From: Gammaproteobacteria bacterium
Lineage (GTDB): Bacteria > Pseudomonadota > Gammaproteobacteria > BMS3Bbin11
Length of the DNA: 33,288 nucleotides
Direction: 5' to 3'
Assembly: GCA_013150915.1 (NCBI GenBank)
Contig: JAADJE010000012.1
Span: forward strand, 91,820 to 125,107
Positions within the stretch are counted from its first letter, which is position 1; every line of letters starts with the position of its first letter. A model generated the notes under the pieces. The model saw only the letters and a list, made by a program, of their open reading frames with translations. It was not told the DNA's origin and did not search any database. This document shows, one piece after another, positions 1 to 8,188 of the stretch. Made by a program: the position numbers and the translations under genes.

Positions 1-142
1 TTTCGGTGCTGGTGCCGTGGAAGCCACTGTTTCAGGGCTTGGCGGGGCGGGACACCTCTTTATGTTGGGTGCGATTTTATTGTTGAGTCTCGTTATGGCA
101 CCACTGGCTACGGCGGCTGCTCTTCGTGTATCGGCTGAATAG
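1..142 (+). CDS. ccmB: CcmB C-terminal fragment, heme exporter membrane subunit
   Basis: The window opens inside a gene read in frame from base 2 and stopping with TAG at 140-142. The last 46 or so residues are a hydrophobic helix (around FMLGAILLLSLVMAPLATAAALR) and a short charged tail, as at the C-terminus of CcmB. CcmB is the inner-membrane permease of the CcmAB ABC complex, which works with CcmCD to release heme-loaded CcmE during System I cytochrome c maturation. The identification rests largely on position, immediately upstream of ccmC in the standard ccmABCDEFGHI order. The 5' end and ccmA lie outside the window. Confidence 0.8.
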   Translation, partial: FGAGAVEATVSGLGGAGHLFMLGAILLLSLVMAPLATAAALRVSAE

Positions 143-207
143 AGACAGGTTGGCTATACGGTGTCATCATTGGAAGTTGAATTGCTAATATTTTAGTGTA
201 GAATTAT

Positions 208-957
208 ATGAGTCCGAGAACATTCAACTGGTTTAAATATTCTTCACCGACTACTTTTTACCCGCTGGCAGGAAAGCTTGTACCCTGGTTTTCAACCCTT
301 GCCGTAATCCTTATTTTTATTGCCCTGTATATAGGCTTCTATGTTGCACCTACGGATTACAAGCAGGGCGAGGGCTACAGAATTATTTTTGTCCATGTGC
401 CAGCATCCTGGATGTCAATGTTCATCTATCTGGTGATGGCCTTCTGGGCCATATTAGGGGTGATTTTTAATACACGTGTTTCAGGCATGATGGTACAGGC
501 ACTGGCACCTACCGGTGCTATGTTTACCTTTTTAGCGTTGTGGACGGGGGCTTTCTGGGGAAAGCCAATGTGGGGAACCTGGTGGGTTTGGGATGCGCGG
601 CTGACCTCGGAATTGATTCTGTTTTTCCTTTATATTGGCTATATTGCGCTACATTCATCGATTGATGATAAGCGGCGGGCAGATCGAGCAACCGCCATTC
701 TGATACTGGTTGGGGTTGTTAATATTCCGATAATTTATTATTCGGTAGAGTGGTGGAATACCCTGCATCAGGGTGCTTCAATTAGTGTGAAATCCGGTTC
801 GAGTATGGCATCTACCATGCTAATCGCTATACTGATTATGACCCTGGGTTTTTGGGCTTATAGCATTGCTGTGGCGCTGGCAAGAGTGCGCTCAGTCATC
901 CTCGAACGTGAACGGGATACTCACTGGGTAAGTGAATTAGCTGAGATAAAACGATGA
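208..957 (+). CDS. ccmC: CcmC, heme-handling membrane protein of cytochrome c maturation
   Basis: This 249-aa polytopic membrane protein loads heme onto the chaperone CcmE. The tryptophan-rich periplasmic heme-binding loop (WWD domain) is visible around residues 122-133 (GTWWVWDARLT). The two flanking histidines expected as axial heme ligands are His63 (in HVPASW) and His187 (in WWNTLHQG). Six or so hydrophobic helices span the chain and the length is normal for CcmC. The ATG at 208 starts a full-length family match. The stop overlaps the ccmD start as ATGA, so the two are translationally coupled. About 65 bases separate it from ccmB. Confidence 0.97.
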   Translation: MSPRTFNWFKYSSPTTFYPLAGKLVPWFSTLAVILIFIALYIGFYVAPTDYKQGEGYRIIFVHVPASWMSMFIYLVMAFWAILGVIFNTRVSGMMVQALAPTGAMFTFLALWTGAFWGKPMWGTWWVWDARLTSELILFFLYIGYIALHSSIDDKRRADRATAILILVGVVNIPIIYYSVEWWNTLHQGASISVKSGSSMASTMLIAILIMTLGFWAYSIAVALARVRSVILERERDTHWVSELAEIKR

Positions 958-1157
958 AAGAATTTCTTAACATGGGTGGTTATGCTCTGTATGTATGGGG
1001 CGCGTTTGGTATGACAGCATTACTGATGCTGGCAGAACCGCTTCTTGTCCGCAGCCGACGAAAAGTCACGCTGCGGCAGGTTTCAAGCCTCGTCCGCAGC
1101 AAGACAGTGCAACGGTCAATAAAACCATCAACAAATACATCGGGCGACCTCAAATGA
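954..1157 (+). CDS. ccmD: CcmD, small membrane subunit of the heme release complex
   Basis: This 67-aa protein has one hydrophobic helix (about residues 9-28, GGYALYVWGAFGMTALLML) followed by a basic cytoplasmic tail. That is the usual CcmD plan, including the conserved YVW segment at the start of the helix. CcmD stabilises the CcmABC-CcmE complex and is needed to release holo-CcmE. Both ends overlap neighbours by four bases (ATGA with ccmC and with ccmE). A longer reading in another frame from 995 covers the same DNA but is only an upstream extension of ccmE. Confidence 0.93.
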   Translation: MKEFLNMGGYALYVWGAFGMTALLMLAEPLLVRSRRKVTLRQVSSLVRSKTVQRSIKPSTNTSGDLK

Positions 1158-1618
1158 AAGCCAGGAAAAAAAGATTGATATTTATATTTGTGGGCCTCGT
1201 CTTCCTTGGGCTTGCCTCCTGGCTAGTTTTCAATGCCCTGGGGAATAACATGTCCTATTTCTACTCTCCCACTGAGGTAGTCCAGAAAAAAGCGCCTGAA
1301 GATCATCTGTTCAGGTTGGGAGGCATGGTAGTAGAAGGGAGTCTACAGCGTGGTCAGGCGCTTACGGTGCGCTTTGCCATAACGGATACCGCGAATGCCG
1401 TCAATGTCGAGTACACGGGAATTCTGCCCGATCTGTTTGATGAAGGGCAGGGTGTTATCGCACAGGGGAAACTCAATACTGCGGGTATTTTTGTTGCCAC
1501 TGAGGTGCTTGCCAAGCATGACGAGAAATATATGCCACCTGAAGTCGCGGATGCGTTAGAAAAGGCCGGCAAAATGAAGACTGATGTACCGGCTACGGAG
1601 TTGCAAAATGATTCCTGA
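1154..1618 (+). CDS. ccmE: CcmE, periplasmic heme chaperone
   Basis: This 154-aa protein has an N-terminal membrane anchor (about residues 8-27) and a periplasmic OB-fold domain. The heme-attachment histidine is His122 in the conserved VLAKHDEKY segment, with the tyrosine ligand four residues later. It takes heme from CcmC and hands it to CcmF/CcmH. I chose the ATG at 1154, which overlaps the ccmD stop as ATGA. The frame is open further upstream to 995, but that stretch has no family character and lies inside ccmD. The 3' end overlaps ccmF by 11 bases. Confidence 0.96.
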   Translation: MKARKKRLIFIFVGLVFLGLASWLVFNALGNNMSYFYSPTEVVQKKAPEDHLFRLGGMVVEGSLQRGQALTVRFAITDTANAVNVEYTGILPDLFDEGQGVIAQGKLNTAGIFVATEVLAKHDEKYMPPEVADALEKAGKMKTDVPATELQNDS

Positions 1619-3572
1619 AATTGGGCAGTTTGCACTTATCCTTGGGCTGGTGTTTGCACTGGTACAGACGACTTTACCGCTCGCCGGGGCACATTTCGGT
1701 ATTGCCAGCTGGGTGGCCGTAGCAAAACCAGCCGCCCGGGCACAATTATTGTTTGTCGCCATTTCTTTTGCCGCATTGACCTGGAGTTTCCTGACCCATG
1801 ACTTCTCAGTCAAATATGTTGCGGTGAATTCCAATACACAATTGCCTACCCTGTATCTGTTTTCAGCCGTATGGGGTGCTCATGAGGGCTCATTGGTACT
1901 CTGGGCGTTGGTACTTTCCCTTTGGACAGCCTCTGTCAGTCTGTTCAGCCGCAGTATTCCACCAAAGGTGCTGGCCCGGGTCCTGGGGGTAATGGGTTTT
2001 GTCAGTGTCGGTTTTATTCTTTTCATTCTGGTAACCTCCAATCCTTTCGAAAGGTTGGTGCCGGCGGCTATTGAAGGCCGTGATCTGAATCCCCTGCTGC
2101 AGGATATTGGACTGATTCTTCATCCGCCTCTCTTATACATGGGCTATGTCGGCTTCGTTGTCCCATTTTCATTCGCCATAGCGGCCATGTTAGGTGGACG
2201 GCTTGATGCCGCATGGGCACGCTGGTCGCGTCCCTGGACCCATGTTGCCTGGGTTTTCCTTACTCTCGGCATTCTGCTGGGTTCATGGTGGGCCTACTAT
2301 GAACTGGGCTGGGGGGGCTGGTGGTTCTGGGATCCAGTAGAGAATTCCTCCTTTATACCGTGGCTGGTTGGCACGGCACTGATGCACTCACTTGCGGTGA
2401 CGGAAAAACGTGGAACCTTCAAGGCATGGACGGTGTTGCTGGCAATCTTCACTTTTTCACTTAGTCTACTCGGAACCTTTCTGGTTCGATCCGGTGTTCT
2501 GACATCGGTGCATGCCTTTGCTTCTGATCCTGCACGGGGTGCATTTATTCTCGTTTTTCTCGCTGTGGTCGTAGGCGGTTCACTTTTAATCTATTCGTGG
2601 CGCGCCTCGCAAATACGAAGTCATGTTCATTTCGATATTCTATCGCGCGAGACAGGGCTTTTGTTGAACAATGTTTTTCTTGCGGTTGCGGCAACTAGCA
2701 TACTACTTGGTACCCTTTATCCATTAATTGTTGATGCCTTAGGTATAGGTAAGATTTCAGTTGGCCCACCCTATTTCAACAGTGTATTTCTTCCTTTGAT
2801 GGTCCCCCTGGCAATCTTGCTCGGTGTTGGTCCGCTGTTGCGCTGGAAGCGTGATTCGTTCCATCGTGTATGGACAAAGGTCTGGCCAATCGGCGCCCTT
2901 AGTCTGGTCATTGGGGGGCTGTTTCCATTGTTGGTAATGGATTTCTATGACGTCCGGGCAGCCTTTGGCATGATACTGGCGGTATGGGTGCTGGGCGTTA
3001 CTCTGAGAGTGCTTTTTGAGCAGGCCAGGGGGCGTGGTTTTATCTCAGTTTCACGTTCGTTCTGGGGCATGACACTCGGTCATATCGGTATTGCAGTGTT
3101 CATTATGGGCATTACGCTGACTTCAATCTACAGCACTGAAAAGGATATTCAGCTTGCGCCAGGTGAAAGTTACGACTTGGCTGGTTACACGTTTCGATTC
3201 GACGGTGTAACAAAGATCACCGGTGAAAATTACGGTGGATCAGAAGGCAAGCTGACCATAACAAAAAAAGGTGTATACATCACAACCATGAAACCGGAAA
3301 AGCGTAAATATCGGGTTCAGAAACAGCCATTGACCGAAGCGGCGATTGACGCAGGCCTGTTTCGAGACCTGTTTGCTGCCCTTGGCGAACCATTGGGTAA
3401 CAAAGGTGCCTGGAGCTTACGTGTCTACCACAAACCATTTCTTCGCTGGATTTGGCTGGGCGCTCTGATCATGACTCTGGGTGGGTTGTTTTCCGCCAGT
3501 GACCGGCGCTACAGAAAGTTGGCAGGTCGGAAAAAAAAGCAACGTGCAGTGGTAACTGAGGCGGTATCGTGA
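1608..3572 (+). CDS. ccmF: CcmF, cytochrome c heme lyase subunit
   Basis: This 654-aa multi-spanning membrane protein is the catalytic core that ligates heme to CXXCH motifs of apocytochromes. The WWD heme-binding motif lies around residues 236-246 (GGWWFWDPVEN) and is followed by the usual hydrophobic helices. The soluble periplasmic domain near residues 510-620 and a final C-terminal helix are present. The ATG at 1608 gives the typical CcmF N-terminus (MIPEIGQFALILGL); the frame can be read from 1584 but those eight codons lie within ccmE. The gene overlaps ccmG by four bases (GTGA). Confidence 0.98.
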   Translation: MIPEIGQFALILGLVFALVQTTLPLAGAHFGIASWVAVAKPAARAQLLFVAISFAALTWSFLTHDFSVKYVAVNSNTQLPTLYLFSAVWGAHEGSLVLWALVLSLWTASVSLFSRSIPPKVLARVLGVMGFVSVGFILFILVTSNPFERLVPAAIEGRDLNPLLQDIGLILHPPLLYMGYVGFVVPFSFAIAAMLGGRLDAAWARWSRPWTHVAWVFLTLGILLGSWWAYYELGWGGWWFWDPVENSSFIPWLVGTALMHSLAVTEKRGTFKAWTVLLAIFTFSLSLLGTFLVRSGVLTSVHAFASDPARGAFILVFLAVVVGGSLLIYSWRASQIRSHVHFDILSRETGLLLNNVFLAVAATSILLGTLYPLIVDALGIGKISVGPPYFNSVFLPLMVPLAILLGVGPLLRWKRDSFHRVWTKVWPIGALSLVIGGLFPLLVMDFYDVRAAFGMILAVWVLGVTLRVLFEQARGRGFISVSRSFWGMTLGHIGIAVFIMGITLTSIYSTEKDIQLAPGESYDLAGYTFRFDGVTKITGENYGGSEGKLTITKKGVYITTMKPEKRKYRVQKQPLTEAAIDAGLFRDLFAALGEPLGNKGAWSLRVYHKPFLRWIWLGALIMTLGGLFSASDRRYRKLAGRKKKQRAVVTEAVS

Positions 3573-4102
3573 AACGCTATCTTATCCCCTTTGCAATATT
3601 TGTTGTTCTGGTTATTTTTCTGGCCATTGGTCTGAAGCTGGATCCGAGTTATATCCCCTCGCCCTTTATTGGTAAGCCAGCACCCGAATTTGATTTGCCC
3701 GATTTGCATAATCCCAATCAACGGCTCAAGACTTCAGATTTGAAAGGCCAGGTGTGGGTACTGAATGTCTGGGCCTCCTGGTGCACAGCCTGTCGTGCTG
3801 AGCACCCAGTAATTCAACGTCTGGTCTCTCTGAATATTGCTCCAGTATACGGTTTGAACTACAAGGATAAACCAGAAGATGCCAAGAAATGGTTGCAGGA
3901 ACTGGGTGATCCTTACAAAGCTAATCTGGTGGACAGGACCGGTGATGTGGGTATTGACTGGGGCGTTTATGGCGTACCGGAAACCTTTGTCATCGATAAA
4001 AAGGGGCTTATCCGTTACAAGTATATAGGCCCACTAAGCAATGGGGTTGTCGATGCTGAGATTGTACCTCTATTGCGAAAATTAAACGCGGAGGCGGATT
4101 AG
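3569..4102 (+). CDS. ccmG: CcmG/DsbE, thiol-disulfide reductant of the Ccm system
   Basis: This 177-aa membrane-anchored thioredoxin-fold protein has an N-terminal helix at about residues 5-21. The active site is WCTAC (Cys72, Cys75) followed by RAEHP, where the acidic glutamate is typical of CcmG. The cis-proline loop is GVPETFVID. It keeps apocytochrome or CcmH cysteines reduced in the periplasm so that heme can be attached. The dipeptide between the cysteines (TA) differs from the PT of the E. coli protein, but the surroundings are clearly CcmG. It starts with GTG and overlaps the ccmF stop. Confidence 0.96.
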   Translation: MKRYLIPFAIFVVLVIFLAIGLKLDPSYIPSPFIGKPAPEFDLPDLHNPNQRLKTSDLKGQVWVLNVWASWCTACRAEHPVIQRLVSLNIAPVYGLNYKDKPEDAKKWLQELGDPYKANLVDRTGDVGIDWGVYGVPETFVIDKKGLIRYKYIGPLSNGVVDAEIVPLLRKLNAEAD

Positions 4103-4104
4103 GA

Positions 4105-4566
4105 ATGCGGATAAAGAAAGGGTTTATTCCCATTGTTTTGACGTTGCTTGTAGTTTCAGTGTCATCGCAGGCCGTTATTGATGTCTACCAGTTTGATGAT
4201 CCGGAAAAGGAGGCCCTGTACAAGAAATTAACCGGGGAATTGCGTTGCACTGTCTGTCAGAATCAGCCTATCAGTGATTCCAATGCTGATTTGGCCAAGG
4301 ATCTGCGCCGGAAAACCTACGAAATGATTACTGCGGGAAAAGATGAAGAGTTTGTGCTGAATTTTATGACACAGCGCTTTGGTGATTTTATTCTCTTTCG
4401 ACCGCCTTTTCAGAGCAATACCTTAGTTCTCTGGATTGGCCCATTTATCATATTGATTGTTGCTGTGTTTTTTCTGATCAAGTTTATACGCCGGTCTACG
4501 GATGATATTCCCTTAACGGACACGGACAGGGCTCAGGCAGAACAATTACTGGAGCGAGACAAATAA
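4105..4566 (+). CDS. ccmH: CcmH, apocytochrome thiol oxidoreductase (CcmL-type)
   Basis: This 153-aa protein has a signal-like N-terminal helix, a periplasmic three-helix domain and a C-terminal transmembrane helix near residues 110-132. The redox motif is LRCTVCQNQ (Cys48, Cys51), close to the family LRCxVCQNQ signature. With CcmG it reduces or presents the apocytochrome cysteines to the CcmF heme lyase. The family length is usual, with no fused TPR domain; that part is the separate gene ccmI downstream. Its TAA overlaps the ccmI ATG by one base (TAATG). Confidence 0.96.
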   Translation: MRIKKGFIPIVLTLLVVSVSSQAVIDVYQFDDPEKEALYKKLTGELRCTVCQNQPISDSNADLAKDLRRKTYEMITAGKDEEFVLNFMTQRFGDFILFRPPFQSNTLVLWIGPFIILIVAVFFLIKFIRRSTDDIPLTDTDRAQAEQLLERDK

Positions 4567-5822
4567 TGTCATTCTGGATTTTATCGACAATTATGGTGGC
4601 TGCTGGCCTTTTATTACTTACTCCGGCACTGCTTAATAGAAAAACCGTGAAGATGGATGATGATCGTGAACAAAATATCACTATCGCCAGAGAGCGGATA
4701 CAGGAATTGAAGGCCGAGCTAGAGGCCGGAACCCTATCAGAGGAGACTTACCAACAGACACTGGAAGAGCTAGAAAAAAGCCTGCTCATTGATGTTGCCG
4801 ATGTAGAAGTTTTGTCGGAAAAGATGTCTGATAAATCTTCCTGGAAGATGTTGGTTGCAGTGGCTGTCATTGTGCCAGTATTGAGTTTTGGCATGTATGA
4901 CATGCTGGGTTCTCCACAATATCTAGATGTTGTCGGACCGGGGAAACACCAAGAAACTCCTCCCGGCCTCACTACTTCCAGGGCAGGAAAATTGCCTTCA
5001 ATGGAGGAAATGATCGCAGGTCTCAAAAAGAAAACAGCTGAGGATCCGAATAATCCGGATGGCTGGTATCTGCTTGGACGTTTATATGCGGCCAAGGAGC
5101 AGTTTCCTGATTCTGTTAAGGCTTATGAAAAACTGGTCGAGGTCACTGACCGTCTACCCACTGCTCTGGTCGTGCTGGCAGATTCAATTGCCATGACCCA
5201 GGGGGGTAGCTTGTCAGGACGTCCTCTACAGTTATTAACGGAAGCCCTCGAAAAGGAGCCATCAAATTCTACAGCCTTGTGGATGGCAGGGCAGGCGGCA
5301 GCCGATAAGAAACAATATATTGAGGCCATTGATTACTGGCAGCGTGCAGCCCTGGGTTTAAAAGAGCACAAAGAGATGTTGGGTGAATTGAACTCAATGA
5401 TTAACGAAGCAGTTGTTTTGGCTAAAGAGGCTGGCATGAATGTCGCTGAGATTAACCTGCCTGAACCTCCCCTAGTTGCTTCAATTCCCATTGATATCAT
5501 TGTTGATCCTTCCTTGCAGGATAAGATTCAGGAAAATGATGTTCTGTTTATATTTGCCAGAGCAGTTTCAGGCCCTCCAATGCCGTTGGCTGCGATTAAG
5601 CGCCAGGCCAGCGGATTCCCACTGACCATCGTGCTAAATGATTCGTCTTTACTGCGTCCCGATATCAGCCTGCTGGATTATAATCAATTAAGCATTACTG
5701 CACGGATTTCGCACAGTGGGCAGCCTGCCGCGCAGGGCGGTGATCTGCAGAGTCAGACTCAGCTGGTTAGCCCCACATCAAATTCCAAGATTATTCTGAA
5801 GATTGATAAACTACTGCCCTGA
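4566..5822 (+). CDS. ccmI: CcmI (CycH), TPR apocytochrome c chaperone
   Basis: This 418-aa protein has two N-terminal transmembrane helices (about residues 3-23 and 93-113) that flank a cytoplasmic coiled segment with the ARERIQELKAELEAGTLSEE motif typical of CcmI. A periplasmic TPR region follows (about residues 150-290, including PDGWYLLGRLY), then a C-terminal beta-rich domain. CcmI binds the C-terminal helix of apocytochromes c and delivers them to CcmF/CcmH. It is the last gene of the ccm cluster and overlaps ccmH by one base. A gap of more than 300 bases follows. Confidence 0.95.
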   Translation: MSFWILSTIMVAAGLLLLTPALLNRKTVKMDDDREQNITIARERIQELKAELEAGTLSEETYQQTLEELEKSLLIDVADVEVLSEKMSDKSSWKMLVAVAVIVPVLSFGMYDMLGSPQYLDVVGPGKHQETPPGLTTSRAGKLPSMEEMIAGLKKKTAEDPNNPDGWYLLGRLYAAKEQFPDSVKAYEKLVEVTDRLPTALVVLADSIAMTQGGSLSGRPLQLLTEALEKEPSNSTALWMAGQAAADKKQYIEAIDYWQRAALGLKEHKEMLGELNSMINEAVVLAKEAGMNVAEINLPEPPLVASIPIDIIVDPSLQDKIQENDVLFIFARAVSGPPMPLAAIKRQASGFPLTIVLNDSSLLRPDISLLDYNQLSITARISHSGQPAAQGGDLQSQTQLVSPTSNSKIILKIDKLLP

Positions 5823-6154
5823 TCAAGATTGACCGATTTGATTGAGATAGCCGTTATTTTTCTGAAGCTATTTTATCCAGAGAGCCTCTGATTAACGGTC
5901 AACTCTGTTATGCCTCCTCCCTAACGGGGCTAACAGAGACTGATCCATGCGCCACATTACAAAATATCTTACCAGGTGTATACACGCCTTCAACGCGCGC
6001 CTTGTGAATCCCCCCGAAAGCCAAAGGCATGACATGTTACCAGATGTTTCCAGGCGTTAGGCTTGCCAATCATTTCTGCAAAAGTTAAAGTAGATAGATA
6101 ACTATATATATTAACTTACTGTTATAATTCAATGTTCACCTGATACTCTGAGTA
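5823..6154 (+). other. Intergenic gap with a hairpin and a TIR-like fragment
   Basis: I see no gene in these 332 bases. A possible stem-loop has 8-bp arms CTCTGTTA at 5903-5910 and TAACAGAG at 5931-5938 around a 20-base loop. It could mark the end of the ccm transcript, although no T-tract follows. Just before it, CCTCTGATTAA at 5885-5895 matches 11 bases of the terminal repeat of the palindromic element near 12.6 kb, perhaps an old remnant. A TATAAT box at 6123-6128 could serve the next gene, but I see no good -35 partner. Confidence 0.35.
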
Positions 6155-7039
6155 ATGAGCGACAACAATAAACTTTACCGGTTGGTCTTTACAGGCAATT
6201 TATTGCCGGGAAATTCCAGAAAAAAAGTTATCTCTCGTTTGCAGCAGATGTTGCACCTGGACAAGGAGAAAGCTTCACGTCTCGTTGCTGGAAAGCACAA
6301 ACAGATCAATAAGAAGCTGACACTGGACAGAGCAGAGAAACTTAGGCTACTCATTCTGAAACAGGGTGCTGAATGTGTATTGTTGCCTATAGAAGAATCA
6401 TTTGTATCTACGCAGCAGTTACCCATGTTTATTCGCAATGGGGATAGCCGTATTCGGCAGAATAACTCTTCTCGTCATAATCAAAGTACAGGAAAGGCTG
6501 CTGTCCAGAGTGCAGCCAGACAAGCTGGTCCAGAGGAATCAATTAGTCGCATTAGAAAACGTTCGATGCCACTGAGTAAAAGTACACAATTGAAATATTT
6601 GTTCTATGCCATCTTTTTTATGATCATTGAAGCTATTGTGGTCTGGAACATTAAACCTGTGCCACAAACATGTGATTGTTCTAATAGTCAGGAAAATATA
6701 TTATCTTCTACAGATGTAAATAAAATTTCCACCGTCGTACGGCAGAAGGTTAGAGTGAAACAGCTGTCACCCGCTGCGACAGAAACAATGGAAAAACTGA
6801 GAAATATTTCTGTCCGGACAAGTTTATGGTTCGCCGACCAGGATAGAGAAATTAGCCCCGCCGATGTTAGCTGGATATGGATACAGGGTGACATTGGAAT
6901 CAGTGTACGCGAAATGAATGATAGCTGGGGGAATGCAATCAGGTATTTTGGTAAAGAGGATCGCTTTGAGTTGCGCTCGTCTGGGCCAGACAAAATATTT
7001 TATACTGGTGATGACATTTTCAGGGAATTACTTATCTAA
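6155..7039 (+). CDS. Unnamed membrane protein with shared N-domain and GspG-like C-terminus
   Basis: I do not recognise this 294-aa protein as a named family. Residues 8-78 (from YRLVFTGNLLPG to GAECVLLP) are paralogous to the start of the next gene. Then come a low-complexity basic linker (about 95-145), one transmembrane helix (about 148-167) and an extracytoplasmic part. The final 45 residues (DSWGNAIRYF, SSGPDKIFYTGDDI) resemble the C-terminal calcium-binding loop of GspG type II secretion pseudopilins, where a WGN turn and a GxD segment recur. No prepilin cleavage motif is visible, so it is not a normal pseudopilin. The ATG at 6155 has only a weak ribosome binding site. Confidence 0.75.
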   Translation: MSDNNKLYRLVFTGNLLPGNSRKKVISRLQQMLHLDKEKASRLVAGKHKQINKKLTLDRAEKLRLLILKQGAECVLLPIEESFVSTQQLPMFIRNGDSRIRQNNSSRHNQSTGKAAVQSAARQAGPEESISRIRKRSMPLSKSTQLKYLFYAIFFMIIEAIVVWNIKPVPQTCDCSNSQENILSSTDVNKISTVVRQKVRVKQLSPAATETMEKLRNISVRTSLWFADQDREISPADVSWIWIQGDIGISVREMNDSWGNAIRYFGKEDRFELRSSGPDKIFYTGDDIFRELLI

Positions 7040-7092
7040 ATGAACGCTAATTGATCCTGATATGTTCAGGTGAAATCTAAAAGGCACTATAA

Positions 7093-8007
7093 ATGACTAT
7101 GCCCATACTTGATGATGATCAACAATATCGTCTTGTTTTCCCCGGAAATATCCTTCCGGGTTCGGACCACGATGAAGTGGTTTTTGATCTGGCACGTCTT
7201 TTGAAAACATCGCCTGACAGGGCGATAAAACTGGTTTCCGGAAAAAGGAGACACGTAAAACGCACGTTTGTTTATAAAAAAGCAGACCAGTTACGGGTAC
7301 AGGTTCTTCAATTAGGGGTGGAATGTGAACTGGAGCCGGTTGGTGGTAGCACCCGCTCTTCTAAAACTAAAAAAAATAAGCGTAAAAAACCTTTTCCAAA
7401 GCCTGAAAACCTTGCCATGCAGCCCGTAACATCAAACCAGACATCCGATCAGGAAAAGTCCTACAGCGAAACAATGGCTGAGTTTCAGAAGCATGCCAGC
7501 GCCAACAGGGCACGAAAAAAGATGGAAACAGGGCTTGATGACGTTGCGTTATCTTTCGATACTGAGGGGAGCCAGCATGAGAAAAGTGCTTCCCTCAAAA
7601 GTATTAGGCGTCGACTAGCTCAGTTTGTCGGTGAAAATATCGATAATTATCTACCAATATTCGATAGGTTTCAGCAGGATAAGAACCCGCATTTTGTTTT
7701 TACATGGCATTGGCCAGCCTTTTTTGTGCCTTTTTTCTGGGCAATTTATAGAAAGCTTTGGGGTTGGTCTGTAGTCATATTCATCAGTACAATATTTTCG
7801 CCACTGACAAATATACTCTGGGGAACGGTTGCTAATTATATTTACTACCGGCATAGCATCCAGAAAATCAAATCAATACGGCAGCGGTATCACTCCGGTA
7901 AGATTGATGAAAAATTGTCAGAAGAAGGGGGTACCAGTACGCTGGCTTTGTCGGTGGTACTGCTTATAATTTTGTTGCTGGTGAACGGTGTGTACTGGAT
8001 GCGTTAA
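7093..8007 (+). CDS. Paralogous N-domain protein with a DUF2628-like membrane C-terminus
   Basis: This 304-aa protein shares its N-terminal region (residues about 12-82, YRLVFPGNILPG to GVECELEP) with the preceding gene. A charged lysine-rich linker follows. The C-terminal third contains a tryptophan/phenylalanine-rich membrane segment (HFVFTWHWPAFFVPFFWAIY, about 196-215) with two or three further helices, resembling DUF2628-type small membrane domains. The function is unknown. It lies 53 bases after its paralogue and is probably co-transcribed. The shared front half attached to different membrane parts suggests a sensing or adaptor domain used twice, which is an inference. Confidence 0.75.
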   Translation: MTMPILDDDQQYRLVFPGNILPGSDHDEVVFDLARLLKTSPDRAIKLVSGKRRHVKRTFVYKKADQLRVQVLQLGVECELEPVGGSTRSSKTKKNKRKKPFPKPENLAMQPVTSNQTSDQEKSYSETMAEFQKHASANRARKKMETGLDDVALSFDTEGSQHEKSASLKSIRRRLAQFVGENIDNYLPIFDRFQQDKNPHFVFTWHWPAFFVPFFWAIYRKLWGWSVVIFISTIFSPLTNILWGTVANYIYYRHSIQKIKSIRQRYHSGKIDEKLSEEGGTSTLALSVVLLIILLLVNGVYWMR

Positions 8008-8123
8008 TTTCCTTCGGTATTTTCAACGTCAGAGATCCTCATAAGAAATTCCGGTAAATATAAAACAGACAAGATCCCAAGAATAAAGAATGGCGATCAT
8101 AATTCGGACAGGCATGATGGTTG

Positions 8124-8153
8124 TTGACAATCTAAATAAGAATAAGTATCATT
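8124..8153 (+). promoter_or_regulatory. Promoter with overlapping Fur-like box upstream of the FTR1 gene
   Basis: TTGACA at 8124-8129 and TATCAT at 8147-8152 are separated by 17 bases, a good sigma-70 pair. The stretch AATAAGAATAAGTATCATT (8135-8153) overlaps the spacer and -10. It matches about 15 of 19 positions of the repeated GATAAT-type Fur pattern when aligned to AATGATAATCATTATCATT. Iron-dependent repression of the iron permease that starts at 8189 fits. The Fur assignment is an inference from sequence likeness and context. Confidence 0.55.
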
Positions 8154-8188
8154 AAGTTTAATTTCAGTCACTTTCTAGCGCTCATTTT

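Noticed and set aside
995-1153. Upstream in-frame extension of ccmE
   Set aside because: It lies within ccmD in another frame and has no family likeness. The ATG at 1154 with ATGA coupling gives a standard CcmE N-terminus.
6155-7039. A type II secretion pseudopilin (gspG)
   Set aside because: Only the last 45 residues look GspG-like. There is no prepilin peptidase site, the helix is internal and no other secretion genes are near.
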